A DNA stretch of 64,000 nucleotides from Thiofilum sp. (lineage in GTDB: Bacteria > Pseudomonadota > Gammaproteobacteria > Thiotrichales > Thiotrichaceae), in assembly GCF_016711335.1 (NCBI RefSeq), contig NZ_JADJTF010000001.1:2542001-2606000 (forward strand), read 5' to 3'. A program made the position numbers and the translations under genes. This document shows, one piece after another, positions 44,674-54,008 of the stretch (position 1 is the first letter of the stretch; every line of letters begins with the position of its first letter). The notes beneath the pieces are model-generated. The model ran no database searches. It was not told the DNA's origin and was given only the letters and a program-made list of their open reading frames with translations.

Positions 44674-46263
44674 ATGACTGACCGTTTGCAAGAAACCGCC
44701 CGCCGCCGCACCTTCGCCATCATCTCGCATCCCGACGCGGGTAAAACCACTATGACCGAAAAAGTCCTACTATTCGGCGGTGCAATCCAACTCGCCGGAA
44801 CTGTCAAAGGGCGCAAAGCCGCCCGCCACGCCACCTCCGACTGGATGACGATGGAAAAAGAGCGCGGCATTTCGGTCACGTCGTCAGTTATGCAATTCCC
44901 CTACAACGGGCGCATCGTCAATCTACTTGACACCCCCGGACATGAGGATTTCTCCGAAGATACCTATCGAGTACTCACCGCTGTCGATTCAGCACTCATG
45001 GTCATTGACGTGGCAAAAGGGGTCGAGGAGCGCACTATTAAATTAATGGAGGTATGCCGTTTACGCGACACGCCGATTATGACCTTCATTAATAAACTTG
45101 ACCGCGAAGGTAAAGAGCCGATTGAGCTATTAGATGAGGTCGAAACCGTTTTAAATATTCAATGTGCTCCAATTACTTGGCCGATTGGAATGGGTAAACG
45201 CTTAAAAGGGATTTACCACCTTTATCAAGATAAAGTCATTTTGTATAAACCGAGTACTGAACGCAAACTCGATTATGATGAAATTCAAGGCTTAGATAAT
45301 CCCGAATTAGACGAAAAACTAGGGACACAAGCGGATGAATTACGCGAAGAAATTGAATTGGTAAAGGGTGCAAGCCATGAATTTAATTTAGAGGCGTATT
45401 TAAAAGGCACATTGACTCCGGTGTATTTCGGTACAGCCTTAAATAGCTTTGGTATTCGTGAGCTACTCGATGACTTCGTAGAATATGCACCTGCACCGCA
45501 AGCGCGTCCTACCACGACGCGTGCAGTTGAAGCGAATGAAGAACCTTTCACAGGTTTCGTGTTTAAAATCCAAGCCAATATGGACCCTCAACACCGCGAC
45601 CGTATGGCATTTATGCGCGTGTGTTCGGGTAAATTTGAAAAGGGCATGAAAGCACGTCATGTGCGCATTGGTAAAGATGTGAAAATTCCCGATGCGTTAA
45701 CCTTTATGGCGTCTGATCGGGAGCACGTCGAGGATGCGTATCCGGGGGATATTATTGGCTTACACAATCACGGCAGTATTCGCATTGGTGATACCTTTAC
45801 GATGGGTGAAAATCTGCAATTCACCGGAATTCCTAACTTTGCTCCTGAATTATTCCGCCGTGCGCAATTACGTGATCCGCTGAAAATGAAGCAATTGCAA
45901 AAAGGCTTAGCTGAATTATGTGAGGAGGGGGCGACGCAATTATTTAAGCCCTTAACTAATAATGACTTGATTTTAGGTGCGGTGGGTATTTTACAATTTG
46001 ATGTAGTCGCACAACGTTTAAAAGATGAATATAAAGTTGATGCACTATTTGAAGCGGTAAATGTGACGACGGCGCGTTGGGTAACTTCGACTAATGAGAA
46101 AAAATTTGAGGAGTTTAAGATTAAAGCCGCGTCCAATTTAGCCATTGATCATGCAGGTGAATTAGTTTATATCGCGCCTACCAGAGTAAATTTACAAATG
46201 GCTCAGGAGAAATGGCCAGATGTAAAGTTCCACTCAACGCGTGAGCATGGTGTAGCGGTTTAA
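44674..46263 (+). CDS. prfC: Peptide chain release factor 3
   Basis: 529 residues, full length. A GTPase that recycles RF1/RF2 from the ribosome. Motifs: P-loop SHPDAGKTT, switch I region with the RGISVTSSV segment, DTPGHEDFSEDTYR and NKLDREG. The C-terminal part has the RF3 segment with GAVGILQFDV. The first 300 bases use many C-ending codons and are much richer in GC than the rest of the gene. No clear ribosome site precedes the ATG. Confidence 0.95.
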   Translation: MTDRLQETARRRTFAIISHPDAGKTTMTEKVLLFGGAIQLAGTVKGRKAARHATSDWMTMEKERGISVTSSVMQFPYNGRIVNLLDTPGHEDFSEDTYRVLTAVDSALMVIDVAKGVEERTIKLMEVCRLRDTPIMTFINKLDREGKEPIELLDEVETVLNIQCAPITWPIGMGKRLKGIYHLYQDKVILYKPSTERKLDYDEIQGLDNPELDEKLGTQADELREEIELVKGASHEFNLEAYLKGTLTPVYFGTALNSFGIRELLDDFVEYAPAPQARPTTTRAVEANEEPFTGFVFKIQANMDPQHRDRMAFMRVCSGKFEKGMKARHVRIGKDVKIPDALTFMASDREHVEDAYPGDIIGLHNHGSIRIGDTFTMGENLQFTGIPNFAPELFRRAQLRDPLKMKQLQKGLAELCEEGATQLFKPLTNNDLILGAVGILQFDVVAQRLKDEYKVDALFEAVNVTTARWVTSTNEKKFEEFKIKAASNLAIDHAGELVYIAPTRVNLQMAQEKWPDVKFHSTREHGVAV

Positions 46264-46279
46264 GTAAATAGGGGTAATC

Positions 46280-46306
46280 AAGTACTCGATGATTAATCGA
46301 GTACTT
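46280..46306. terminator. Hairpin between prfC and the DUF2059 gene
   Basis: An 11-bp perfect stem (AAGTACTCGAT and its complement) with loop GATTA lies 17 bases after the prfC stop, between convergent genes. No strong U-tract. Confidence 0.65.
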
Positions 46307-46325
46307 AACAGAAGGCAGGGTCTAA

Positions 46326-46874
46326 TTATTGGGGTGCTGCGGGAGCAGTTGCAGCAGGAGCTTGCATTTTACTAGCTTGAGCGGCTTGCATTTCCTGCAT
46401 AAATTCTTGTTGAATTTGCTGCATTTTGGGTTGTAAACCCACCATCATTTCTTGCGTGGCAGCCATAGTTTTTTGCATCAAGGTGGGCATTTTACTAGCC
46501 ATAGCCTCACCTGCTGGGGTTTTGTAAAACTCAATCATGCCTTTTACCTCTTCTTCAGTAAAAGTTTCTTTATATAGATTCATGGTGAGGGGTTTCATTT
46601 TTGCCCAACTAATTTCCTCTTTCATCGCTACCAGCATTTTACTGACCATATTATCCAGCGCCTTTTTTTCTTCTGGACTAGGTGCTTGATCTTGGGTCAT
46701 TTTAGCCATACTTTGTTCCATCATGGTTTTCATTTGATCCTGCATATCGGTAATCATTTTTTCCGATTTAGTTAAGACCAATAATTCTTCCAAAGTGGCA
46801 TCGGTAACGGGTTCAGCAAAGGCTAAATTAGCACTGAGTAATAAAGAAAGGGCTAAGATTTTTAAAGGTTTCAT
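46326..46874 (-). CDS. DUF2059 exported protein
   Basis: About 182 residues; two adjacent ATGs, the second (46874) better spaced from AGGA. Signal peptide ends AFA before EPVTDA. The mature part is helical with the DUF2059 segment FTEEEVKGMIEFYKTPAGEAM, then a Met/Gln-rich helix and an Ala-Pro tail. Periplasmic; function unknown. Confidence 0.85.
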   Translation of the reverse strand: MKPLKILALSLLLSANLAFAEPVTDATLEELLVLTKSEKMITDMQDQMKTMMEQSMAKMTQDQAPSPEEKKALDNMVSKMLVAMKEEISWAKMKPLTMNLYKETFTEEEVKGMIEFYKTPAGEAMASKMPTLMQKTMAATQEMMVGLQPKMQQIQQEFMQEMQAAQASKMQAPAATAPAAPQ

Positions 46875-46913
46875 CATCGTTCCTAGGGATTAAAAAAAGT
46901 GGCTAACTAAAAT

Positions 46914-47267
46914 CTAAAGTGAAGCGCCATCAAATACCGTAAAAGCTAGCGCCAATGAATCAAGATTGTCTATACAACCTAAATTTACCCGATAATGTCC
47001 GGGTTTACGTACTGTTTGGTGGAAAGGATAAATCCCGCAATATTTACAAAAATGATGTTGGGCAATACCCGAATCAAAAGTATAGGTAGCGAGAGCATCC
47101 TGATTAATCTTAATCTGCAACTCGTCCGGTGCTAACACAAAGTCGCTCATAATTGCGCCTTTACGCTTGCAAATCGAGCAGTTGCAGCGCAAACCACTGC
47201 TAATAGCAGGTGCTTTAAACTCAAATTGAATCGCACCGCAATGGCAACTACCTTGATAGTTTTGCAT
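46914..47267 (-). CDS. GFA-family (CENP-V/Gfa) zinc-binding protein
   Basis: 117 residues. Zinc ligands of the GFA fold are visible: CHCGAIQFEF, CNCSICKRKG and CKYCGIYPFH. Annotated in homologues as glutathione-dependent formaldehyde-activating, but that activity is not generally supported. Stand-alone. Confidence 0.87.
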   Translation of the reverse strand: MQNYQGSCHCGAIQFEFKAPAISSGLRCNCSICKRKGAIMSDFVLAPDELQIKINQDALATYTFDSGIAQHHFCKYCGIYPFHQTVRKPGHYRVNLGCIDNLDSLALAFTVFDGASL

Positions 47268-47368
47268 TATAAACTCCTAGCTGGGGTGAGCGGTTTAGCT
47301 TATCCCTGTTTGGCAAGTGGCGCATAGACCTATCTAGGGATAATTAAGCGTTTTAGTAGCCATGGGTG

Positions 47369-48928
47369 CTAATGGGTTAGCACGATTTTAGTGCCAAACG
47401 CTATGCTAATAATAGGCTCATCAGCCTCTAAAGGTTGGTAATGCGCTAGCTGCTGCTGTAACACACTCAAATCCGCATCCGAAGCATCCTGATTATTTGC
47501 CAAGCGGGTACGAATATTTTGCGCTAATTGTTGTGGTGTCGCGCTAAAGTGCAAAATAGTAAAAGGCAGGTTTAAGCGCTGAGCGAGTTGAGCAAAAGGG
47601 TCACGGTGACTACGCTCTAAAAAGGCAGCGTCGACCACCACTGAATAGCCTGCTGTTAAGATTAACTCACTCAATTCAAGTAAGTAGTGATAGGTTTTTT
47701 GGCTCATTGCGGGAGCGTAAATCCCTTGCTGTAAACCAGTCGAGGCTCGCTCGGTAGCGTGCAATCCTACTAAGCGCTTACGTTCCACATCGGAGCGCAC
47801 TTGAATCACACCATATTCATCGACTAAAGTGCGACATCCCCACGATTTACCCGAACCACTCAAGCCATGAGTAATAAAGAGTTGTGGGCTAGTAGTTTGG
47901 GTATAGTGCTTAGCTAAGTTGATGTAATCAATACAGTGCTCTTGGTAGCTAGCACCTTGTTGCTCATCCGTGTGTTGTTGAATCTGTAAGCCCTGCACTT
48001 TAGCGCGTACTAGCGCACGATAGATCTTGTAAAAATTCAATAACGCTAAAGCACTATAGTCGCCCGTAGCACTCAAATACTCATTCAATACTCGTCTCGC
48101 ATGTGTTGGGGCGTGACGGGCTTCTAAATCCATCATCAGAAAAGCCAGATCGCATAAGGTATCAATCCAACGTAATTGCTCATTAAATTCAATCCCATCG
48201 AACGCAGTTGGTTGCCCCTCAATCAGCGCGATATTGCCTAGATGTAAATCACCATGACAAGCACGAATAAATCCTTGTTGCTTGCGCTGCTCTAATAGGG
48301 GTGATAAGGCTTGGTACTGCACTTGAGTCCATTGTTCTAAGGTATTAAGCGTTGCACGGTGCGCAGCGGGTAAGGGGATGTGCGCTAGGGTAGTAAAGTT
48401 TTCGTGCATTAAGTCGTAGATAGCGGGCGGTGTACCAAATAGTGTATTGGATGCAGCTCTTTCAGCTTGTTGGTGAAACTGTGCAATTTGTTGTGCGAGT
48501 TTTGGCATTAAATCAAGGGGCAGTTTGCCTTGCTCTAATAGGTGATCAAATTCTTGATTGCTAGCAAATTGGCGCATTTTAAGCACGTATTCGACTACTG
48601 TATCGTGCTCGCTTAGCTCAGTGGTTGATTTTAAAATAAATTGCTGAGCAGAAGTCTTTATAACCGCTAATACCGTTAGATAAATCTGCGGAGCGAGGCG
48701 CCGATTAAGCGTCAGCTCCAATTCGGTGTGATGCTGACGCAGCGCTAAAGTACTGTAATCAAGGAAGTCAAAACGTACTGGCTTTTTGAGTTTATAAGCA
48801 TAGTCACCCGTCAAAATAATGTAGGAAATATGGGTTTCAATGAGTTGGATCTCACTAACCGCGTGTGGATAGAAGATGCTATTTTGCATAGCAGCAAGGA
48901 GTGATTCGAGGGTGTTAGGATTGTCCAT
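47369..48928 (-). CDS. Bifunctional phosphotransferase-like / P-loop kinase-like protein
   Basis: 519 residues in two parts. The first (about 1-330) is an aminoglycoside-phosphotransferase-like kinase with CHGDLHLGNIAL and DGIEFNE. The second (about 340-519) is a P-loop kinase-like ATPase with Walker A GLSGSGKSW. The fusion is widespread in proteobacteria. Substrate unknown; resistance is not implied. Confidence 0.85.
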   Translation of the reverse strand: MDNPNTLESLLAAMQNSIFYPHAVSEIQLIETHISYIILTGDYAYKLKKPVRFDFLDYSTLALRQHHTELELTLNRRLAPQIYLTVLAVIKTSAQQFILKSTTELSEHDTVVEYVLKMRQFASNQEFDHLLEQGKLPLDLMPKLAQQIAQFHQQAERAASNTLFGTPPAIYDLMHENFTTLAHIPLPAAHRATLNTLEQWTQVQYQALSPLLEQRKQQGFIRACHGDLHLGNIALIEGQPTAFDGIEFNEQLRWIDTLCDLAFLMMDLEARHAPTHARRVLNEYLSATGDYSALALLNFYKIYRALVRAKVQGLQIQQHTDEQQGASYQEHCIDYINLAKHYTQTTSPQLFITHGLSGSGKSWGCRTLVDEYGVIQVRSDVERKRLVGLHATERASTGLQQGIYAPAMSQKTYHYLLELSELILTAGYSVVVDAAFLERSHRDPFAQLAQRLNLPFTILHFSATPQQLAQNIRTRLANNQDASDADLSVLQQQLAHYQPLEADEPIISIAFGTKIVLTH

Positions 48929-48980
48929 TTCATCATCCTTGAGGTTGCGTGAGGAACTGATGAGAGCGCTCAGTCATTTA

Positions 48981-49007
48981 AAGCCGCCTAAGTGATTCAG
49001 ACGGCTT
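48981..49007 (-). terminator. Terminator of the DctPQM operon
   Basis: A nine-base stem AAGCCGCCT/AGACGGCTT with one wobble and a nine-base loop, just after the binding-protein gene. Short A/T flanks make the stem longer. Confidence 0.65.
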
Positions 49008-49019
49008 AAAGGGTAAAGA

Positions 49020-50084
49020 TTAGCGTTTTGCTAATACCGGAGCGGTCATTTGGGTAGCATAGTCACGCGCTTGTGCTAAATAAGCATCATAACTTTCTAC
49101 CACTTTGGCTACATCCTTATTTTGCGCTACTAATCCAGCTTTGACCTCGTTCCAAGCATTGCGTTGTGCTTCAATAATCTCGTCAGAGTATTGTAAAAAC
49201 TCCACACCATCCGCTTTGAGTTTAGCTAAGGCTTGTGCATTCATATAATCAAATTGGGCACAGGTTTCAGTGTTGACCGCTAAAGCTGCACTCTCACAAA
49301 TTGCTTGTAAGTCTTTAGGTAGTTTATCCCATTGCTCTTGATTAAATACCACAGCTAAGCCCGCACCTGTTTCAAGGAAACCGGATAAGTAGCAAATTTT
49401 AGAAATCTTTTGTAAACCAAAAGCTTGATCGAGCATCGGGCCGACCCATTCCGCCGCATCAATTGCACCCGATTGTAGGGCTTGGAAAATTTCGGGAGGA
49501 GGCGTGAGTACGGCATTGACACCTAATTTACGCATCACTTCACCGCCTAAACCTGCGATACGCATATTCAAGCCTTTTAAATCTTCGAGCTTGTCAATGC
49601 GCTTTTTGAACCAGCCACCTGCTTGTACATTCGAGTTACCGCAATACAAGGGCTTTAATTTACGTTGCGCATAAATTTCATCCCAAATAGCTTGTCCACC
49701 ACCCCATTTGAGCCACGCCGCCAATTCATTAGAGGTCATCCCAAACGGCACACCCGTGAACCAATGCAGCGCTGGATTCTTACCTGCACTGTAATAGGTG
49801 GGGCCATGTCCAACCGGAACATTACCGGCTTGCACCGCATCTTCCACACCAAAGGGTGGAACTAATTCACCCGCGCCAAAGACTTCAAAGCTTAAGCGTC
49901 CATCGGACATCGCCGCTACTTTTTCGGCAAAAGCAGTCACATTAGTTCCAACTCCAGGCGCCATTTTGGGAAAGGCGGTAGGAAGTTTCCATTTGAGTTT
50001 GTCATCCGCCAAGACAGGTTTCATCATGACGGTAGTGCCTAAGCCTGTGGCAACACTTCTGGTTAAAAATTGTCGACGTTGCAT
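49020..50084 (-). CDS. dctP: TRAP transporter solute-binding protein (DctP-like), Tat signal
   Basis: About 354 residues from the ATG at 50084, which has a perfect AGGAGG. The signal peptide carries RRQFLTR, suggesting Tat export. The mature protein has the DctP pattern with GPTYYSAGKNPALHWF and GLNMRIAGLGGEVMRKLG. Context (FMN-dependent 2-hydroxyacid dehydrogenase on the opposite strand) favours lactate or another 2-hydroxy/2-oxo acid as ligand. Last gene of a three-gene operon. Confidence 0.9.
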   Translation of the reverse strand: MQRRQFLTRSVATGLGTTVMMKPVLADDKLKWKLPTAFPKMAPGVGTNVTAFAEKVAAMSDGRLSFEVFGAGELVPPFGVEDAVQAGNVPVGHGPTYYSAGKNPALHWFTGVPFGMTSNELAAWLKWGGGQAIWDEIYAQRKLKPLYCGNSNVQAGGWFKKRIDKLEDLKGLNMRIAGLGGEVMRKLGVNAVLTPPPEIFQALQSGAIDAAEWVGPMLDQAFGLQKISKICYLSGFLETGAGLAVVFNQEQWDKLPKDLQAICESAALAVNTETCAQFDYMNAQALAKLKADGVEFLQYSDEIIEAQRNAWNEVKAGLVAQNKDVAKVVESYDAYLAQARDYATQMTAPVLAKR

Positions 50085-50095
50085 CAATCATCCTC

Positions 50096-51637
50096 CTAAT
50101 TAAAAAGTTGTTTTGGCAACCAAGTGGCAAGCTCTGGCCAAAGTATTAATAACCCTAAAGCAAGTAATTGCAGTGCTACAAAAGGCACTATGCCTTTATA
50201 AATCGTTACAGTACTAATGGAAGCAGGTGCGGCGGAGCGGAAATAAAATAAAGCAAAACCAAAAGGGGGTGTTAAAAAGCTGGTTTGCAGATTCATAGCC
50301 AGCAGTACCCCAAACCATACCGGAGAAATATCGCCACTGAGCACCACTGGCCCTAATAAGGGTACTACGATATAAATAATTTCCACCGCTTCTAAAATAA
50401 AGCCTAGCAAAAACACAATAAGCATAATGATAAGCAGTGCACCCCATTCGCCCCCCGGTAAGGCTTGCATCCATTTGGCGACTTCGTGCTCACCACCCAA
50501 GCCACGAAACACTAAGGCGAGTAATGAGGCGGCTATGACAATACCAAATACCATGCCGGAAATTTTTATAGTATCTAAAGCCGCCAGTTGCAGTAGTCCA
50601 GTTTTAGCTGTATGTATCAGCGCTATAAGTACTCCCCCGACCATAAGTAAAGCCGCAATAAGGGCCAGTCCAAAGCTAAAACCTGCTGTAGGCGGATGCC
50701 CACCACTAGATATTCGTAATAATACTAAAGTGAAAGCGCCTAGCCCTGCGGCAATAATTATCTTTTTGCTAATCAATCCTAGCTGAGGATAAGCCGTCAA
50801 TAATAAGGCTCCGATAGCCCCTAATCCTGCTGCTTCGGTAGGTGTAGCGACCCCAGCCAAAATCGATCCTAAGACGGCAACGATTAATAATAAAGTAGGG
50901 AAAAAAGCGGCGAGTAATGCAGTAATAGGTGGCTTTTCAGTGGTAGCACTGACGGATAAGGGAGTGCTTTTAGGTAAAGTGACAATCATGTAAATCCCAT
51001 ACAAGACTACCAGCACTAAGCCCGGAATCACCGCACCCGCAAATAGATCGCCCACCGATACTGCATCAGGTGAAAAGTTTCCAGCCTTTTGCTGTGCTTC
51101 GGTATACACATTACCGATTTGGTCACCGAGCAGTACTAACAATACTGAGGGGGGAATGATTTGCCCCAACGTTCCACAAGCACAAATTAGCCCAGCGGCT
51201 TTTGCTTCAGTCATACCTGCTTGTAGCATCGGGCGTAAACTGACCATGACCAGCATAACCACAGTAGCACCCACGATTCCGGTGGAGGCTGCAATCAAAG
51301 TTGAGAGTATCAAAACCGATAATGCCATACCGCGTGCCGAGCCACCCATGACTTGGGCGAGTACTTCGAGCATACGCTCGGCTAGGCGCGATTTTTCTAG
51401 CAATACACCCATTAGGACAAACAGCGGTACTGCCATCAATAGGCTATTGGACATAATGCCCCACACGCGGGCTGGAAATAATTGTAATAAAGTTAGATCA
51501 AACACCCCCACAAAATGCCCCGCCACTGCCACCAGTAACGGCACACCTGCAATTGCAATCATGGCAGGCAAACCACTCAAAATACCCGCAAATAAACCGA
51601 GTACTAATAGGATTAAAAATAATTCTTCCGTACTCAT
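50096..51637 (-). CDS. dctM: TRAP transporter large permease (DctM-like)
   Basis: 513 residues, more than ten membrane helices. DctM motifs: AVPLFVLMGVLLEKS, IVGATVVMLVMVSLRPML and CGTLGQIIPPSV. A central part around residues 290-370 is longer than in the standard 430-residue DctM, with additional hydrophobic helices. The start overlaps the dctQ stop (ATGA). Confidence 0.9.
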   Translation of the reverse strand: MSTEELFLILLVLGLFAGILSGLPAMIAIAGVPLLVAVAGHFVGVFDLTLLQLFPARVWGIMSNSLLMAVPLFVLMGVLLEKSRLAERMLEVLAQVMGGSARGMALSVLILSTLIAASTGIVGATVVMLVMVSLRPMLQAGMTEAKAAGLICACGTLGQIIPPSVLLVLLGDQIGNVYTEAQQKAGNFSPDAVSVGDLFAGAVIPGLVLVVLYGIYMIVTLPKSTPLSVSATTEKPPITALLAAFFPTLLLIVAVLGSILAGVATPTEAAGLGAIGALLLTAYPQLGLISKKIIIAAGLGAFTLVLLRISSGGHPPTAGFSFGLALIAALLMVGGVLIALIHTAKTGLLQLAALDTIKISGMVFGIVIAASLLALVFRGLGGEHEVAKWMQALPGGEWGALLIIMLIVFLLGFILEAVEIIYIVVPLLGPVVLSGDISPVWFGVLLAMNLQTSFLTPPFGFALFYFRSAAPASISTVTIYKGIVPFVALQLLALGLLILWPELATWLPKQLFN

Positions 51638-52122
51638 GAGGTGGTTTGTCCTTGGCGTATCACGACAGCCATACCCTGAATCAGGGTAAATAAAGCGGCA
51701 ATAGGTAGAGCGGTTTTTACTAAAAACAAACCAGATAAGCCGCCGGTTTCCACTGAAGCCTCATAAATAGTCCAAGCGTATTGCAACGAAGGCCACCATG
51801 CCCAAATCAATAAACTACAGACGGGAATGAGCATAAAAATCAGACCGAACCAGTCGAGTTGACGCAAATAATTCAGCCCCAAACGCTCAGAAATAATATC
51901 GACTCGTACATGACCATTGCGTGCCAAGGTCACGGGTACAGCGAAAATTAACAGTATGGCAAACGCATAAGACGCCGCATCTTGTAGTTTAATAAAGCCA
52001 GTGCCAAAGCCATAACGTAAAATCACAATGGTCAGTATTGCACCCACCAATACGCCTAAAGCACTCAAACAAATCCACACCGTCAGGCGGTCGAGCCATT
52101 GAGCCAGCCGTAAAATCATCAT
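51634..52122 (-). CDS. dctQ: TRAP transporter small permease (DctQ-like)
   Basis: 162 residues (two adjacent ATGs, 52122 and 52119), four membrane helices. DctQ-like NGHVRVDIISERL loop after the second helix. First gene of the dctQMP operon and divergent from the FMN enzyme gene, with about 140 bases of shared control region. Confidence 0.85.
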   Translation of the reverse strand: MMILRLAQWLDRLTVWICLSALGVLVGAILTIVILRYGFGTGFIKLQDAASYAFAILLIFAVPVTLARNGHVRVDIISERLGLNYLRQLDWFGLIFMLIPVCSLLIWAWWPSLQYAWTIYEASVETGGLSGLFLVKTALPIAALFTLIQGMAVVIRQGQTTS

Positions 52123-52266
52123 GGATACTCTAGCGATTAGAAAAAATTAAATTCAGTTTCAAAGCACCCTGTAAAACTGTCAAGCGCTTTTTGTCTTATG
52201 AGCTGTGGTGAAAATATGTTATTAGTGCGTAATGGATTGAGATCAGATCATGGTTAGGAGTCGTTT

Positions 52267-53415
52267 ATGGGCATTCAATACTGTCATAGTTTTAATGATT
52301 TTAGGCAATTAGCTAAAAAGCGTTTGCCTGCCCCCTTATTTCATTATATTGACGGTGGTGCTGAAGATGAATGGACATTAAAACGCAATACCGAAGCGTT
52401 TGAGCAAGTGGCATTAGTACCCAATGCTTTGGCTGATTTGACAGGTTTGGATATTTCCACCACAGTTTTGGGGCGCAAACTGTCTATGCCATTATTTTGT
52501 GCGCCTACCGGTATGACACGTTTATTTCACCCTGAAGGTGAATTGGCGGTTGCACGGGCAGCGAGCCAATTAGAGACCTATTACAGTCTTTCTACTCTTT
52601 CAACCGTCAGCATTGAGGCCATTGGACAAGCCACCACTGGTCCAAAAATGTTCCAACTGTATATTCATAAAGACCGCTCTTTAACCACTGAATTTATCGA
52701 GCGCTGCAAAGCCGCTCATTTTGATGCCTTATGTTTAACGGTGGATACTTTAGTGACGGGCAATCGTGAACGCGATAAACGCACCGGATTGATTATGCCA
52801 CCCCAATTAACTGCTCAAAGCTTATTGAGTTTTGCTCTGCATCCGTTATGGGCGTGGAATTATTTAAAAGGCGAAAAATTTGAATTGGCGAATTTAAGTA
52901 CGCGCTTAGCTCGTAGTGAGCAGGATTTAGTGTCGGTGATGAGCTATGTCACTGAGCAATTTGATCGTGGTGTAGTGTGGCGTGATGCGGAGGCGATTAT
53001 TGCCCAATGGGGTAAACCGTTTGCTATTAAAGGCATTATGTCGGTCGCTGATGCTAAGCGGGCGGTGGAGATTGGAGCCAGTGCCATTATGCTATCTAAT
53101 CATGGAGGACGCCAATTGGAGGGTTGTGCAGCTCCGTTTGATGTTTTACCTAAGATTGCCGATGCAGTAGGCGGGCAAATTGAAATTATTGTCGATGGCG
53201 GTATTCGTCGCGGTACGCATGTATTAAAAGCGCTAGCTATGGGGGCGACTGCGTGTTCAATGGGTAGGAGTTATTTATTTCCACTTGCAGCAGGCGGGCA
53301 AGCAGGAGTAGAGCGAGCATTGGGTTTATTAAAGGCTGAGATTGAGCGCAATATGATTTTAATGGGTTGTCAAAGCTTAAAAGATTTGGATCGAGATAAA
53401 GTTATGAGGTTGTAA
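52267..53415 (+). CDS. lldD: FMN-dependent 2-hydroxyacid dehydrogenase (LldD-like)
   Basis: 382 residues. A TIM barrel with FHYIDGGAEDEWT near the start, APTGMTRLFHPEGE, LCLTVDT, KGIMSVADA, the catalytic His-Gly-Gly-Arg in LSNHGGRQLEG and FMN phosphate site DGGIRRGTHV. It would oxidise L-lactate or a related 2-hydroxyacid to the 2-oxo acid and pass electrons to the quinone pool. The stop lies inside the broken toxin gene on the opposite strand; its own C-terminus appears complete. Confidence 0.88.
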   Translation: MGIQYCHSFNDFRQLAKKRLPAPLFHYIDGGAEDEWTLKRNTEAFEQVALVPNALADLTGLDISTTVLGRKLSMPLFCAPTGMTRLFHPEGELAVARAASQLETYYSLSTLSTVSIEAIGQATTGPKMFQLYIHKDRSLTTEFIERCKAAHFDALCLTVDTLVTGNRERDKRTGLIMPPQLTAQSLLSFALHPLWAWNYLKGEKFELANLSTRLARSEQDLVSVMSYVTEQFDRGVVWRDAEAIIAQWGKPFAIKGIMSVADAKRAVEIGASAIMLSNHGGRQLEGCAAPFDVLPKIADAVGGQIEIIVDGGIRRGTHVLKALAMGATACSMGRSYLFPLAAGGQAGVERALGLLKAEIERNMILMGCQSLKDLDRDKVMRL

Positions 53416-53626
53416 AACCAGCACTTTTTTTAAAGTCCAGGTCTAAATTGACTGCTTTACCCTGTAAATAACGGGCAAGCTTCGCCGATTCTGGCTTTCC
53501 AATAACCGTAACCTCCTCATAGACCGTCTGCGAAACTCTGATTTCACCAAATAGCTGTTCCAATACATCCAAACAATCACAAGTTGCTAAAGTAACCAGA
53601 GGCGAAGCATCAGCCACTATAATCAC
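53402..53626 (-). pseudogene. Truncated DUF3368 PIN-like toxin
   Basis: 74 residues, about half the normal length. The N-terminal ADASPLVTLA strand-helix and the first 60 residues look like DUF3368, but the later acidic helices are gone; the last residues read out of the 3' end of the dehydrogenase gene on the opposite strand. It still overlaps its antitoxin gene by four bases. Probably inactive. Confidence 0.7.
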
Positions 53627-53886
53627 GACAATTCCTTTGCCAATAGTTCAATTTCTGCCTGTAATTCCTCTATATCTTCATAAGTTTGTGGCTCGACCCC
53701 GCGTTTGCGGCATTCGTACAAAAATTCGTAACGATCAATATTGCCAACAAACTCAACGGCTGCACTCGCAGATAGTCTACCGTAGCGATAAAGATCAATA
53801 GCGGTATTGAGTTTGAGCAAACGTATTAGCTCAGCAGGAGACTGATAAATAAGATATTTTTCAGGAATGTCTAAGGTTAATTGCAT
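53623..53886 (-). CDS. UPF0175 protein, probable antitoxin (toxin broken)
   Basis: 87 residues. Same family as the 24.3-kb antitoxin (LDIPEKYLI strand, LNTAIDLYRYGRLSASAAVEF helix), though only distantly similar. Its toxin partner is truncated. A GGAG ribosome site is part of an inverted repeat. Confidence 0.78.
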   Translation of the reverse strand: MQLTLDIPEKYLIYQSPAELIRLLKLNTAIDLYRYGRLSASAAVEFVGNIDRYEFLYECRKRGVEPQTYEDIEELQAEIELLAKELS

Positions 53887-53889
53887 AAT

Positions 53890-53937
53890 GTAGCTCCTTA
53901 ATACATTTTTAGGATATTAGCATATTTCAGGAGCTAC
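53890..53937 (-). promoter_or_regulatory. Inverted repeat covering the antitoxin ribosome site
   Basis: On the minus strand GTAGCTCC (53937-53930) lies 32 bases before GGAGCTAC (53897-53890), an exact complement that includes the GGAG ribosome site seven bases from the ATG. It may be an operator or, if transcribed, a hairpin hiding the ribosome site. TGCTAATAT between the arms could be an extended -10, which would favour the operator reading. Confidence 0.4.
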
Positions 53938-54008
53938 CACCCAATCGGGTAAAATATCTATCTTACCCTTAGGAGAAGTAGGGAAGCACTCTTTACGCCT
54001 AAAGTACA

